Assembly: GCA_030263595.1 (NCBI GenBank)
Contig: SZPG01000007.1
Location: 1 to 64,000, forward strand
Source of the DNA: Chloroflexi bacterium CFX6
GTDB taxonomy: Bacteria > Chloroflexota > Anaerolineae > Anaerolineales > Villigracilaceae
DNA: 64,000 nucleotides
Direction of reading: 5' to 3'
Below are positions 9,187 to 16,310 of this stretch, in pieces. A program made the position numbers and the translations under genes. The notes under the pieces were generated by a model. The model saw nothing but the letters and a program-made list of their open reading frames with translations, made no database searches and was not told where the DNA came from. The stretch's first letter is position 1. Every line of letters begins with the position of its first letter.

Positions 9187-10521
9187 TTATTCGACCCAAT
9201 CGAAGGCGCGCGTCACAGCCTTCTTCCAACCTGAGTATAACTTCTTTCGCAATTTCGCGTCCATTGCAGGATGCCATTCCCTGTCCTTTTTCCAGTTGGC
9301 GCGCAGTTCGTCGTAATCCTTCCAGAAGCCGACGGCGAGTCCCGCCGCGTACGCCGCGCCAAGGGCGGTCGTCTCCGCGACCTTCGGGCGGATGACCGGT
9401 ACATTCAAAATATCGGATTGGAACTGCATCAAAAGGTCGTTGAACACCATCCCGCCGTCCACTTTGAGCGCGGTGAGTTTCACGCCCGAATCCTTTTCCA
9501 TCGCGTCGAGAACTTCGCGCGTTTGATACGCGGTGGCTTCGAGCGCGGCTCTTGCAATGTGACCCTTGTTGACGTAACGCGTCAAGCCGACGATGACGCC
9601 GCGCGCGTCGGACTTCCAATACGGCGCGAACAATCCAGAAAACGCAGGGACGAAATAGATGCCGCCGTTATCCTCCACCGATTTCGCCAGCGCTTCCACC
9701 TCCGCCGACGACTGGATCAGTCCCAAATTATCCCTCAGCCACTGGATCAACGCGCCCGTGATCGCGATCGAACCCTCGAGCGCGTAGACCGCCTTTTGAT
9801 CTCCGATCTTGTATCCCAGGGTTGTGAGCAATCCCGCCTTGCTTTGCACGGATTTTTCACCCGTGTTCAATAACATGAAACAACCCGTCCCGTATGTGTT
9901 CTTCGCTTCGCCCGCGCTGAAACAGGTCTGCCCGAACAACGCGGCTTGCTGGTCGCCGAGGTTCCCAGCAACAGGAATCCCTTGTAGGGGTGAGGTCATC
10001 TCGCCCCGATCTGGGCGGGGAGACCCCGCCCCTACCTCACCATAGATTTCAGACGACGATTTGATCTGCGGCAGCATCGCGCGAGGAATGCCCAACACGC
10101 CCAGGATTTCCTCATCCCAATCCAGCGTATCGAGATTCATCAGCATCGTGCGCGAGGCGTTGGTCACATCCGTGACGTGAACGCCGCATAGATTCCAGAT
10201 CAGCCACGCATCAATGTTCCCAAACAACAACTCCCCGCGTTCGGCTTTCTCCCGCGCGCCGTCCACGTGATCGAGAATCCACTTGATCTTGGGGCCGGAG
10301 AAATAGGTCGCGAGAGGCAAGCCCGTCTTTTCGCGAAAACGATCCTGACCGCCCTCACGCGCCAGTTCGTTGATGATCGCATCCGTGCGCGTATCCTGCC
10401 AGACGATGGCATTGTAGATCGGCCGGCCGGTATCCTTATCCCACACCACCGTCGTCTCGCGCTGATTCGTAATTCCAATTGCCGCAATCCCACCGAACGC
10501 TGATAACTGTTCACTGCTCAC
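9187..10521 (-). CDS. glpK: Glycerol kinase lacking its N-terminus (main fragment of a split glpK)
   Basis: The 444-residue frame matches glycerol kinase from the [22 protein letters not shown] segment (cut here at about residue 13) to the end, including [13 protein letters not shown] and the C-terminal ATP domain [19 protein letters not shown]. Intact GlpK is about 500 residues; the missing part carries the first phosphate-binding motif, found in another frame just upstream (10,518-10,643). The nominal GTG start at 10,521 lies inside a tandem repeat and overlaps the TGA of that fragment (GTGA). An in-frame palindromic insert (9,984-10,040) encodes [16 protein letters not shown]. Without the phosphate-1 motif on the same chain, kinase activity is doubtful unless both pieces reassociate. 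Sequencing or assembly error is another possibility. Confidence 0.8.
   Translation of the reverse strand: MSSEQLSAFGGIAAIGITNQRETTVVWDKDTGRPIYNAIVWQDTRTDAIINELAREGGQDRFREKTGLPLATYFSGPKIKWILDHVDGAREKAERGELLFGNIDAWLIWNLCGVHVTDVTNASRTMLMNLDTLDWDEEILGVLGIPRAMLPQIKSSSEIYGEVGAGSPRPDRGEMTSPLQGIPVAGNLGDQQAALFGQTCFSAGEAKNTYGTGCFMLLNTGEKSVQSKAGLLTTLGYKIGDQKAVYALEGSIAITGALIQWLRDNLGLIQSSAEVEALAKSVEDNGGIYFVPAFSGLFAPYWKSDARGVIVGLTRYVNKGHIARAALEATAYQTREVLDAMEKDSGVKLTALKVDGGMVFNDLLMQFQSDILNVPVIRPKVAETTALGAAYAAGLAVGFWKDYDELRANWKKDREWHPAMDAKLRKKLYSGWKKAVTRAFDWVE
9984..10040. repeat. glpK: In-frame GC-rich palindrome inside glpK
   Basis: GTAGGGGTGAGGTCATCTCG on the left is mirrored by CGGGGAGACCCCGCCCCTAC on the right around CCCCGATCTGGG. 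It lengthens GlpK by about 16-18 residues without shifting the frame, between GEVGAG and [14 protein letters not shown]. Glycerol kinases of other bacteria run straight from the E(V/I)YG segment to IPIAG. Likely one of the dispersed repeats of this genome. Confidence 0.6.
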
Positions 10522-10540
10522 TGATAACTGTTCACTGCTC
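10501..10540. repeat. Two-copy 21-base tandem repeat that breaks glpK
   Basis: TGATAACTGTTCACTGCTC occurs at 10,501-10,519 and again at 10,522-10,540 (period 21). It replaces the coding stretch that should join residue 34 of GlpK to the rest. It brings a stop codon into the N-terminal frame and a net frame change. Related TGATCACTG-type repeats occur at 30,747-30,782, 32,284-32,350, 42,841-42,868 and 46,752-46,775. Confidence 0.8.
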
Positions 10541-10643
10541 GATGTTCCTTTTGGTCGGCGGCAATTACATTTCCCGCGTGATCGAAGATCATAAAACGAG
10601 TGCTGGTCGTGCCCTGGTCAATTGCGGCGACGTATTTTGGCAT
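10518..10643 (-). pseudogene. glpK: Detached N-terminal 34 codons of glycerol kinase
   Basis: From an ATG at 10,643 the frame reads [20 protein letters not shown] and on to AADQKEH. This is the classical GlpK N-terminus with the phosphate-1 motif DQGTTSTR. After residue 34 it runs into the 21-base repeat (RAVNSYQ) and stops at TGA 10,520-10,518. The rest of the kinase resumes in another frame about 53 bases on. By comparison with normal GlpK about 40 residues are missing. The stop overlaps a GTG that opens the main frame, so stop-restart translation is conceivable, but the lost segment would still be absent. Confidence 0.8.
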
Positions 10644-10711
10644 AACTCACCTCTGGACACAATTGTAAAACATAATGATATTCGGCGGTCAACTCCGTGA
10701 CAAACATTACA

Positions 10712-10758
10712 TTCAAAATCTCGAATATGTCGTTATGATGTATTCAGGTTTATGAATA
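10712..10758 (+). promoter_or_regulatory. Candidate arsR promoter with inverted-repeat operator
   Basis: TTCAAA (10,712-10,717) and TATGAT (10,734-10,739), 16 bases apart, fit a -35/-10 pair (4/6 and 5/6 matches to consensus). Directly downstream an inverted repeat TATTCA-6-TGAATA (10,741-10,758) covers the expected transcription start and the arsR ATG. ArsR/SmtB repressors bind such TTCA/TGAA dyads, so this is a plausible self-regulation site. The divergent glpK fragment begins about 70 bases away. Confidence 0.5.
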
Positions 10759-11126
10759 TGAGGAAACAACCCCTCGTCACGGTTTCCGAGAAAATTGCCG
10801 CGCCCCTGGGAGCTATCGCTTCGCCGCAGCGCGTCGCCATCCTGCTCGCCATCGGAAACGGCGAAGCCTGCGTCTGTCATCTCGAAGCCGCGCTCGGCTG
10901 GCGGCAGGCGTACATCTCACAACATTTGATGGCATTGCGCAAGACGGATATTTTGACCGACCGCCGCGAGGGACGCTACGTCTTCTACCGCTTGAAAGAC
11001 GCCTCTTTGCTCGACCTGATCACTGCCTCCGCCCGCCTGAGCGGACTCCCCGCCGAGACCGTCTCCGCGTTCATCAACACGGACACATACCCTGCCTGTG
11101 AATGTCCGCATTGCGCTCAAACTTGA
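10752..11126 (+). CDS. arsR: ArsR-family metalloregulator
   Basis: The 124-residue winged-helix protein has the ArsR recognition region (SPQRVAILLAI, then WRQAYISQHLMALRKTDIL and the wing DRREGRYVFYRL). The motif EACVCHL at about residue 37 matches the ELCVCDL metal site of ArsR proteins, whose cysteines bind As(III)/Sb(III). A further Cys cluster, CECPHC, ends the protein and may contribute ligands. It heads the arsenic cluster and should repress it from the dyad overlapping its own start. The ATG at 10,752 is used; a second ATG is two codons later. Confidence 0.9.
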   Translation: MNMRKQPLVTVSEKIAAPLGAIASPQRVAILLAIGNGEACVCHLEAALGWRQAYISQHLMALRKTDILTDRREGRYVFYRLKDASLLDLITASARLSGLPAETVSAFINTDTYPACECPHCAQT

Positions 11127-11130
11127 AATC

Positions 11131-11309
11131 GTACGGCAAGATTTCTCCCGCCAAAAGTCGGCGTAAGAGAACGCCGGCTACGCATGAACAATGTACGGCA
11201 AGATTTCTCCCGCCAAAAGTCGGCGTAAGAGAACGCCGGCTACGCATGAACAATGTACGGCAAGATTTCTCCTGCCAGAAGTCGGCGTAAGAGAACGCCG
11301 ACTGCGCTG
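11131..11309. repeat. Nearly three copies of a 62-base hairpin repeat between arsR and the permease
   Basis: Copies begin at 11,131, 11,193 and 11,255 with a period of exactly 62. The first two are identical and the third diverges near its end. Each contains a small hairpin (GTCGGCGT-AAGAGA-ACGCCGRC). Together they fill most of the 204 bases between arsR and the permease start at 11,331. Open frames here are artefacts of the repeat. They may reduce read-through or simply be expansion of a dispersed palindrome. Confidence 0.9.
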
Positions 11310-11330
11310 AAAGCTGAAACCAAAAACAAC

Positions 11331-12713
11331 ATGACTCTCCTCTTCGATCTCCTCTCCGGCGGACTCGGCAACCTTGCCTCGTATCTCGCCGCGCACGTTT
11401 TACTGTGCCTGCTGCCCGCGTTCTATATCGCCGGCGCAATGACCGCGCTGATTCCCAAGGAAACCGTCACGCGCTATCTCGGACGCAGCACGCCCAAATA
11501 CATTTCCTATCCCGCCTCGGCGTTGGCAGGATTTTTGCTGGCAGTCTGCTCATGCACGGTCATTCCGCTTTTCGCAGGCATCTACAAAAAAGGCGCGGGG
11601 CTGGGACCCGCGATCACGTTCCTGTTTGTTGCGCCTGCGATCAATGTGCTGGCATTGGTGTACACGGGCGGCATCATCGGCATGGATTTGGCGATTGCGC
11701 GCTTCGTCCTTTCGCTGGCATTTGGCATCGGCGTCGGAATCATCATGGCGCTTTTATTTCAAAGGGCGGACGCGGAACACGACGCGGCCACCGACGCGCT
11801 GTTCGCAGGTCGAGCCGCGATGCGCCGCGCGGGATTGATCTTTCTGCTCGTGCTGGTTTTCCTGCTCGTGGCTGGCACGTTCCAGTTCGATTTCCTCAAG
11901 CAAACATACTTCGAGATTACTCTGCCCATGCGCGGCATGGATACGTTCCAGAATTATCTCGCCCGTCTCGTCCCATTCGACGCGACCAGAGGCGAGGAAG
12001 GCGTCACCGCACAGGGAGCGATCCTGATCGCCATGTTGCTTCTCATCGGGTTGGCTTCCTGGAAGGGAATCGAAAACATCTTCGACGGTTTCAACGCGTG
12101 GACGTGGATTTCCACCGCGCTGGTCGGCTTGACTCTTTTGATCGCCGCTTTGAGCATGACTCCTCACACGAATGGATTGACCCTCGGCTTTACGGGCAAA
12201 TTCTTTGGCGTATTGATTTCCGTCGTCATTTTGGGTTGGATGCTCAAGACCAAATTGACCGCAGACGAAACGCGCGACTTCCTGTGGGAATCGTGGAAGT
12301 TCGTAAAACAAATATTCCCGCTCCTGGTCGTCGGCGTCTTTGCAGTCGGCGTCATCCGCGAATTAATCAAGCCTGAATGGATCGAAGCGCTCGCGGGTCA
12401 AAACTCTTTGCTTGGAAATTTCGTCGGCGTGGTCTTCGGCGTGTTCATGTACTTCCCCACGCTGGTCGAAGTGCCCATCGCGCAGATGTTCCTCCACCTC
12501 GGCATGCACCGCGGACCGCTGCTCGCCTACCTCATCTCCGATCCCGAACTCAGCCTGCAAAGCATCCTCATCACCGCCGCCATCATCGGTCGCTTCAGGG
12601 CGTGGGTGTACGTGGGCTGGGTCGCGCTCTTCAGCACACTGGCGGGATCCTGGCTTTGCTTTCGGGAGCGTTATGGCTGGTCAACCGCCGCAACGTTCAA
12701 AAGATGGTCATGA
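11331..12713 (+). CDS. ArsP-type permease (DUF318/COG0701), C-terminus probably frameshifted
   Basis: The 460-residue membrane protein has the DUF318 hallmarks: LLAVCSCTVIPLFAGIYKKG (cut at about residue 65), a GxGxGPAITFLFVAPAINV helix, and a second homologous half (VFGVFMYFPTLVEVPIAQ). The family is tied to efflux of trivalent (organo)arsenicals and to ars operons with ArsR. The start is the ATG at 11,331 after the repeats; a longer frame begins inside them and is rejected. The last 25 residues (SWLCFRERYGWSTAATFKRWS) are not membrane-like. The alternative frame reads ILALLSGALWLVNRRNVQK up to 12,721, a proper last helix. A lost G in GGCGGGATCC near 12,648 would explain this. Confidence 0.85.
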   Translation: MTLLFDLLSGGLGNLASYLAAHVLLCLLPAFYIAGAMTALIPKETVTRYLGRSTPKYISYPASALAGFLLAVCSCTVIPLFAGIYKKGAGLGPAITFLFVAPAINVLALVYTGGIIGMDLAIARFVLSLAFGIGVGIIMALLFQRADAEHDAATDALFAGRAAMRRAGLIFLLVLVFLLVAGTFQFDFLKQTYFEITLPMRGMDTFQNYLARLVPFDATRGEEGVTAQGAILIAMLLLIGLASWKGIENIFDGFNAWTWISTALVGLTLLIAALSMTPHTNGLTLGFTGKFFGVLISVVILGWMLKTKLTADETRDFLWESWKFVKQIFPLLVVGVFAVGVIRELIKPEWIEALAGQNSLLGNFVGVVFGVFMYFPTLVEVPIAQMFLHLGMHRGPLLAYLISDPELSLQSILITAAIIGRFRAWVYVGWVALFSTLAGSWLCFRERYGWSTAATFKRWS

Positions 12714-12731
12714 CGCCATAGGCTTTTGGTA

Positions 12732-12793
12732 AGCGGATGTCAGAGAACATCCGCTACGCGCCCTCGGCGTAAGAGACGCTCTCTAGCGTCGGA
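12732..12793. repeat. Two short hairpins after the permease gene
   Basis: AGCGGATGT-CAGAGA-ACATCCGCT (12,732-12,755) is a perfect 9-base-pair hairpin. It is followed by CGGCGT-AAGAG-ACGCT and CTCTAGCGTCGG (12,765-12,793). The CAGAGA/AAGAGA loop and the CGGCGT arm tie both to the 62-base repeat upstream. They sit in the 100-base gap before the first thioredoxin-like gene. Confidence 0.65.
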
Positions 12794-12813
12794 TTGAATG
12801 AAAGGAGACCGAC

Positions 12814-13062
12814 ATGAAAATCCAAGTTCTCGGCACGGGCTGTCACAACTGCCTGGAGTTGGAGAGGCGGCTGGCGGAAGCCGTCACCAAATCGGGACGA
12901 ACGGATGTGAAAGTGGAACGCGTGGATGACGAACACCTCATCCGTCATCACATTCCGCTTGATGCGATTCCCGGCTTGTTGATTGACGGACGGCTTGTAA
13001 GCCAACGCGAAGTCCCAACCATCGAAACCCTTCTGGACTGGCTGAAAGCCATCCCTGCTTGA
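12814..13062 (+). CDS. Small redox protein with CxxC, thioredoxin fold (MTH895/TM0996 type) I
   Basis: The 82-residue protein MKIQVLGTGCHNCLELERRL... has a CHNC active site at residues 10-13 and the cis-Pro turn AIPGLLIDG of the small thioredoxin-fold family also called thioredoxin_3. Such mini-proteins accompany DUF318 permeases in many ars operons and are presumed to pass electrons or thiols to arsenic-handling partners. AAGGAG precedes the ATG at 12,814. A second copy follows at 13,120; the two share the fold but are clearly diverged. Confidence 0.85.
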   Translation: MKIQVLGTGCHNCLELERRLAEAVTKSGRTDVKVERVDDEHLIRHHIPLDAIPGLLIDGRLVSQREVPTIETLLDWLKAIPA

Positions 13063-13069
13063 ATCACTC

Positions 13070-13103
13070 AGACCCTAAAGGTTTTCGAAAACCTTTAGGG
13101 TCT
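13070..13103. repeat. Perfect 34-base palindrome between the two redox genes
   Basis: AGACCCTAAAGGTTTTC is followed with no spacer by its exact reverse complement. There is no T-run, so it is not a standard terminator. The AGACC(C)T...AGG(G)TCT arms recur inside leuS (29,436-29,483) and inside lipB (33,541-33,636), marking a dispersed palindrome family. Confidence 0.85.
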
Positions 13104-13119
13104 CGATCAAGGAGAAAAT

Positions 13120-13371
13120 ATGCTCACCATCAAAGTCCTCGGTTCAGGATGCGCCAATTGCAAGCGCGTCGAACAGATCGCGCGCAAGGTCGTGGAGGAG
13201 ATGGCACTCGAAGCCGAGATCGTCAAAGTGACCGACTACAACGACATCGCGGCGTACAACGTTCTTTCCACCCCGGGGCTGGTCGTCAACGAAAAACTCG
13301 TTTCTTCGGGACGCATTCCCACCCCCGCCGAAGTGACCACCTGGCTGGTCAACGCGCTCGAAACAGCATAA
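13120..13371 (+). CDS. Small redox protein with CxxC, thioredoxin fold (MTH895/TM0996 type) II
   Basis: The 83-residue protein MLTIKVLGSGCANCKRVEQI... has CANC at residues 11-14 and the STPGLVVNEKLVSSGRIP turn. It is a second member of the thioredoxin_3 mini-family, closer to the usual ars/mercury-linked form than the copy at 12,814. Ribosome site AAGGAG lies 8 bases before the ATG. Role as electron or thiol carrier in arsenic detoxification is inferred from context. Confidence 0.87.
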   Translation: MLTIKVLGSGCANCKRVEQIARKVVEEMALEAEIVKVTDYNDIAAYNVLSTPGLVVNEKLVSSGRIPTPAEVTTWLVNALETA

Positions 13372-13382
13372 TTGACGGTCGC

Positions 13383-13916
13383 ATGCTGATTGAAAAACAC
13401 GATCTCGAAGTCTTCACTCCTCCCTGCGAGCCAGGGGCGGAACGGTATGCGGCGCGGGCGCGTCTCACCGTGGATATTTCAGAAGTCCTGCCATATCTTA
13501 ACGCGACCCTGCGCGGCGCGGTTTATCTCAAGGAAGCCAACGCGCTGACATGGAAGAAGGGCGGGCACAACATTGCCTTCCACGCTTACGAGATCGCCGC
13601 CAGCAACGTTGAAGATCGCGACGGCGCAGAAAAGGAACTCCAAGGATTGATCGAACTGGTCAACCGCACCTGGGAGCGCCGCGCTGAAATCACACCTGAT
13701 ACAACAACCCGCCAGCGTCCCACACCGATGGCGATTTACAAACTCCTGCCGAATACCAATTGTAAACAATGCGGCGAACCGACCTGTTATTCTTTTGCTT
13801 TGAAACTGGCGATCTTGCAAAAGAAGATTGCTGACTGTCCGCCGCTCGGCGAAATGCAATACGCCGAGAAACTCGCCGCGCTGGAGGAGATTGTCATCGA
13901 AGCGCCTGCAATGTGA
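13383..13916 (+). CDS. 4Fe-4S domain protein of the arsenic cluster
   Basis: The 177-residue soluble protein ends in an Fe-S (PF04060-like) module LLPNTNCKQCGEPTCYSF followed by a fourth Cys in ADCPPL, at about residues 120-155. This is the Cx2Cx4Cx(n)C pattern seen in acetyl-CoA decarbonylase/synthase gamma subunits and in ars-linked proteins. The N-terminal 110 residues (VDISEVLPYLNATLRGAVY) form an uncharacterised domain. The ATG at 13,383 has only a weak ribosome site; a much longer open frame from 13,059 runs through the neighbouring gene and is not credible. It may be a redox partner for the permease/CxxC pair. That is inference. Confidence 0.8.
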   Translation: MLIEKHDLEVFTPPCEPGAERYAARARLTVDISEVLPYLNATLRGAVYLKEANALTWKKGGHNIAFHAYEIAASNVEDRDGAEKELQGLIELVNRTWERRAEITPDTTTRQRPTPMAIYKLLPNTNCKQCGEPTCYSFALKLAILQKKIADCPPLGEMQYAEKLAALEEIVIEAPAM

Positions 13917-13945
13917 ACTTTAACCAACTGATAACATATCAAATC

Positions 13946-13983
13946 CCTTGATGTGGTAAAAGTGGAACACCACATCAAGGAGA
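13946..13983 (+). promoter_or_regulatory. 12-base-pair hairpin that covers the arsC Shine-Dalgarno
   Basis: CCTTGATGTGGT (13,946-13,957) and ACCACATCAAGG (13,969-13,980) are perfect complements with an 11-base loop. The 3' arm contains the AAGG of the AAGGAG ribosome site at 13,977-13,982 for arsC. An overlapping dyad ATCAA-5-TTGAT (13,938-13,952) could also be a repressor half-site pair. Either a translational switch or an operator is possible. Confidence 0.55.
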
Positions 13984-13990
13984 GATGCTC

Positions 13991-14401
13991 ATGAAAAAAG
14001 TTCTGTTCCTCTGCACGGGAAATTCCTGCCGTTCGCAGATGGCGGAGGCGATCGTCAACGCGCGGATGGGTGGCGAGTGGCAGGCATTCAGCGCGGGGAC
14101 GAAGCCAGCGGGTTACGTCCACCCCAGGGCGTTGGATGCGCTCTCAGAAATCGGGATCAGGCACGAGGGCAGGTCGAAGCGGGCGGACGAATTTCGGGAG
14201 GTGGATTTCGATCTCGTCGTCACCGTCTGCGATTCGGCGGCGGAGGAATGTCCCGTCTGGCTTGGGAAAGGGAAGCGCGCCCATCACGATTTCCCGGATC
14301 CCGCCAAAGCCGAAGGCACGGAGGAAGAGGTTATGAATATCTTTCGCGCCGTGCGCGATAATATTGAAAAAGTGATTCTCGAAATTCTCAAGGAGGCATG
14401 A
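13991..14401 (+). CDS. arsC: Arsenate reductase, low-molecular-weight phosphatase type
   Basis: [20 protein letters not shown] carries the CX5R phosphatase loop at residues 8-14. The second and third redox cysteines are in [14 protein letters not shown] (about 80-88). This three-Cys layout is that of thioredoxin-coupled ArsC, reducing As(V) to As(III). The ATG at 13,991 is preferred because AAGGAG then stands 8 bases upstream; an ATG at 13,985 is too close to it. It overlaps acr3 by 4 bases (ATGA), so the reductase and the As(III) exporter are co-translated. Confidence 0.93.
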   Translation: MKKVLFLCTGNSCRSQMAEAIVNARMGGEWQAFSAGTKPAGYVHPRALDALSEIGIRHEGRSKRADEFREVDFDLVVTVCDSAAEECPVWLGKGKRAHHDFPDPAKAEGTEEEVMNIFRAVRDNIEKVILEILKEA

Positions 14402-15519
14402 TGACAAAAGAATCCCGCAAAGGACTTTCCTTCCTCGACCGCTACCTGACTTTATGGATATTTCTCGCAATGGCAATCGGTGTGACAATCGGATACTTCT
14501 TCACCTATCAGGTTGCCAGGTTCAATTACCTGGTCTCGGTGGGAACTACCAACATTCCGATTGCCATCGGCTTGATCCTCATGATGTACCCGCCGCTGGC
14601 GAAGGTGCATTACGATGAACTGGGCGACGTGTTCCGAAACTGGAAGATACTCGGCTTGTCGTTGATCCAGAACTGGGTGATTGGTCCCGTTTTGATGTTC
14701 GCGCTGGCAATCCTCTTTTTGCGCGGCTACCCCGAATACATGACCGGGCTCATCCTGATCGGTCTGGCGCGCTGTATCGCCATGGTCATCGTGTGGAATG
14801 AACTGGCGAAGGGCGATACCGAATACGCGGCGGGACTGGTCGCGTTCAACAGCATCTTTCAGGTTTTGTTCTACAGCGTGTATGCCTACGTGTTCATCAC
14901 GGTCCTGCCGACGTGGTTCGGCTTGACCGGCAACATCGTGGACATCACCATCGGCGAGATCGCGAAGAGTGTGTTCATCTATCTAGGCATCCCGTTTATT
15001 GCAGGGTTTTTGACGCGCTTTTTCCTTGTCCGCGCGAAGGGCAAAGATTGGTATCACAAGGTCTTCGTGCCGAGGATCAGCCCGATAACCTTGATCGCGC
15101 TGCTGTTCACCATCGTGGTCATGTTCTCGCTCAAGGGCGATGTGATCGTGGAACTTCCGTTCGACGTAGTCCGCATTGCCATTCCGCTGTTGATCTACTT
15201 CGTCGTGATGTTTCTGGTTTCCTTCTTCATGGGCAGAGCCATCGGCGCGGACTATTCCAAGACTGCTACACTTTCGTTCACTGCGGCAAGCAACAACTTC
15301 GAACTGGCGATTGCGGTGGCGGTTGCAGTGTTCGGCATCGGTTCCGGCGCGGCGTTCGCGGCGGTCATCGGTCCGCTGATCGAGGTGCCGGTGATGATCG
15401 CGCTGGTCAATGTGGCATTCTTCCTCCAGAAGAGATATTTCAAAGGCGAAATCGGTCCAGTGTCCGAATTGCCCACAGCACGGGAGATTCGTCCGCCGGA
15501 GGAAATCACGGTCAAATAA
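14398..15519 (+). CDS. acr3: Arsenite efflux carrier ACR3
   Basis: The 373-residue protein has ten membrane helices and the ACR3 signatures: [17 protein letters not shown], the essential-Cys helix [20 protein letters not shown] (Cys at about residue 125), and [23 protein letters not shown]3 exports As(III) with proton exchange. ArsC makes its substrate. The start overlaps arsC; two ATG codons are adjacent, and either could be used. Confidence 0.95.
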   Translation: MMTKESRKGLSFLDRYLTLWIFLAMAIGVTIGYFFTYQVARFNYLVSVGTTNIPIAIGLILMMYPPLAKVHYDELGDVFRNWKILGLSLIQNWVIGPVLMFALAILFLRGYPEYMTGLILIGLARCIAMVIVWNELAKGDTEYAAGLVAFNSIFQVLFYSVYAYVFITVLPTWFGLTGNIVDITIGEIAKSVFIYLGIPFIAGFLTRFFLVRAKGKDWYHKVFVPRISPITLIALLFTIVVMFSLKGDVIVELPFDVVRIAIPLLIYFVVMFLVSFFMGRAIGADYSKTATLSFTAASNNFELAIAVAVAVFGIGSGAAFAAVIGPLIEVPVMIALVNVAFFLQKRYFKGEIGPVSELPTAREIRPPEEITVK

Positions 15520-15523
15520 GAAG

Positions 15524-15550
15524 AAGTCCCCGTCATATCGGCGGGGACTT
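15524..15550. terminator. Hairpin between convergent acr3 and aquaporin genes
   Basis: AAGTCCCC (15,524-15,531) pairs with GGGGACTT (15,543-15,550) around an 11-base loop, just after the acr3 stop and before the aquaporin stop. The flanks are A/T-rich on both sides, which suits a two-way terminator. Confidence 0.65.
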
Positions 15551-15560
15551 CATTCAGTTA

Positions 15561-16256
15561 TCAGTGTTTTGCAGATTTCTTCGAGTCCGCATCTCCGCTA
15601 TTCAGGAACTTGAACACCCCAACCGCCAGAGCCGCGCCGAGGAGAGGCCCGGCAAAATAGATCACGTAGGTCATCGGGTTTGCAAGATCGGGGGAGGCAT
15701 ACAGCGCGGGACCGAACGTGCGCGCCGGGTTGAGCGACGCGCCGCTCATCGGTCCGCCGGCCAGAATGGCAAAGGTCAAAGTGAGTCCGATCGCCATCCC
15801 TGCAAAGGCGCCGCCTTTCCCAGCCACCGCAGTATGCAAGATCGTGTTGACGAGGAAGAAGGTCAGGATCAATTCCACCAGCGCCGCGGCAAACGGCGCG
15901 GATTCCGTCAGCACGCCGATCGTCGCGCCGCCGCCGATACCCTCCACGCTCACACCGCCGGCAACGAGGTCGAGCGTGAACGCCGCGACCGCAGCCGCTG
16001 CAAATTGCGCGATCCAATAGAAGACCGCTTCGCCCCACTTCACCGTCCCGTTCAACGCCAGCCCGAACGTCACCGCCGGGTTGACGTGCGTGCCGGAGAT
16101 GTGACCAAAGGCATACACAAAGACCGCCAGAACAAGACCGTGCGCCAGGGCAACGCCCAGCAAACCGCCCAAGCCCGTGACCGCCGCAGCCGCGCCGATG
16201 AATACCAGCGCAAACGTACCGATGAATTCGGCGACGAACACTTTTGAATTGAACAT
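15561..16256 (-). CDS. MIP-family channel (aquaporin/aquaglyceroporin)
   Basis: The 231-residue protein has six membrane helices and both NPA boxes: SGTHVNPAVTFG at about 60-71 and GASLNPARTFGP at about 175-186. The family passes water or small neutral solutes such as glycerol and As(OH)3. It lies tail-to-tail with acr3; in some rhizobia and others an aquaporin (AqpS) takes part in arsenite export, so an arsenic role is plausible but unproved. GGAGG precedes the ATG at 16,256. The second NPA is followed by Arg, as is usual. Confidence 0.9.
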   Translation of the reverse strand: MFNSKVFVAEFIGTFALVFIGAAAAVTGLGGLLGVALAHGLVLAVFVYAFGHISGTHVNPAVTFGLALNGTVKWGEAVFYWIAQFAAAAVAAFTLDLVAGGVSVEGIGGGATIGVLTESAPFAAALVELILTFFLVNTILHTAVAGKGGAFAGMAIGLTLTFAILAGGPMSGASLNPARTFGPALYASPDLANPMTYVIYFAGPLLGAALAVGVFKFLNSGDADSKKSAKH

Positions 16257-16310
16257 GGTTCCTCCGTGAGATTTGATTACAAGTTGGGAAACCCCAAGGG
16301 TTTCGATACG

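Noticed and set aside
11131-11309. 62-base direct repeats as a minimal CRISPR array or small ORF cluster
   Set aside because: The whole unit repeats including the would-be spacer, there are no cas genes, and the open frames simply follow the repeat.
14913-16247. 444-codon plus-strand ORF
   Set aside because: Shadow of acr3 (other frame) and of the aquaporin (antisense); no ribosome site or family.
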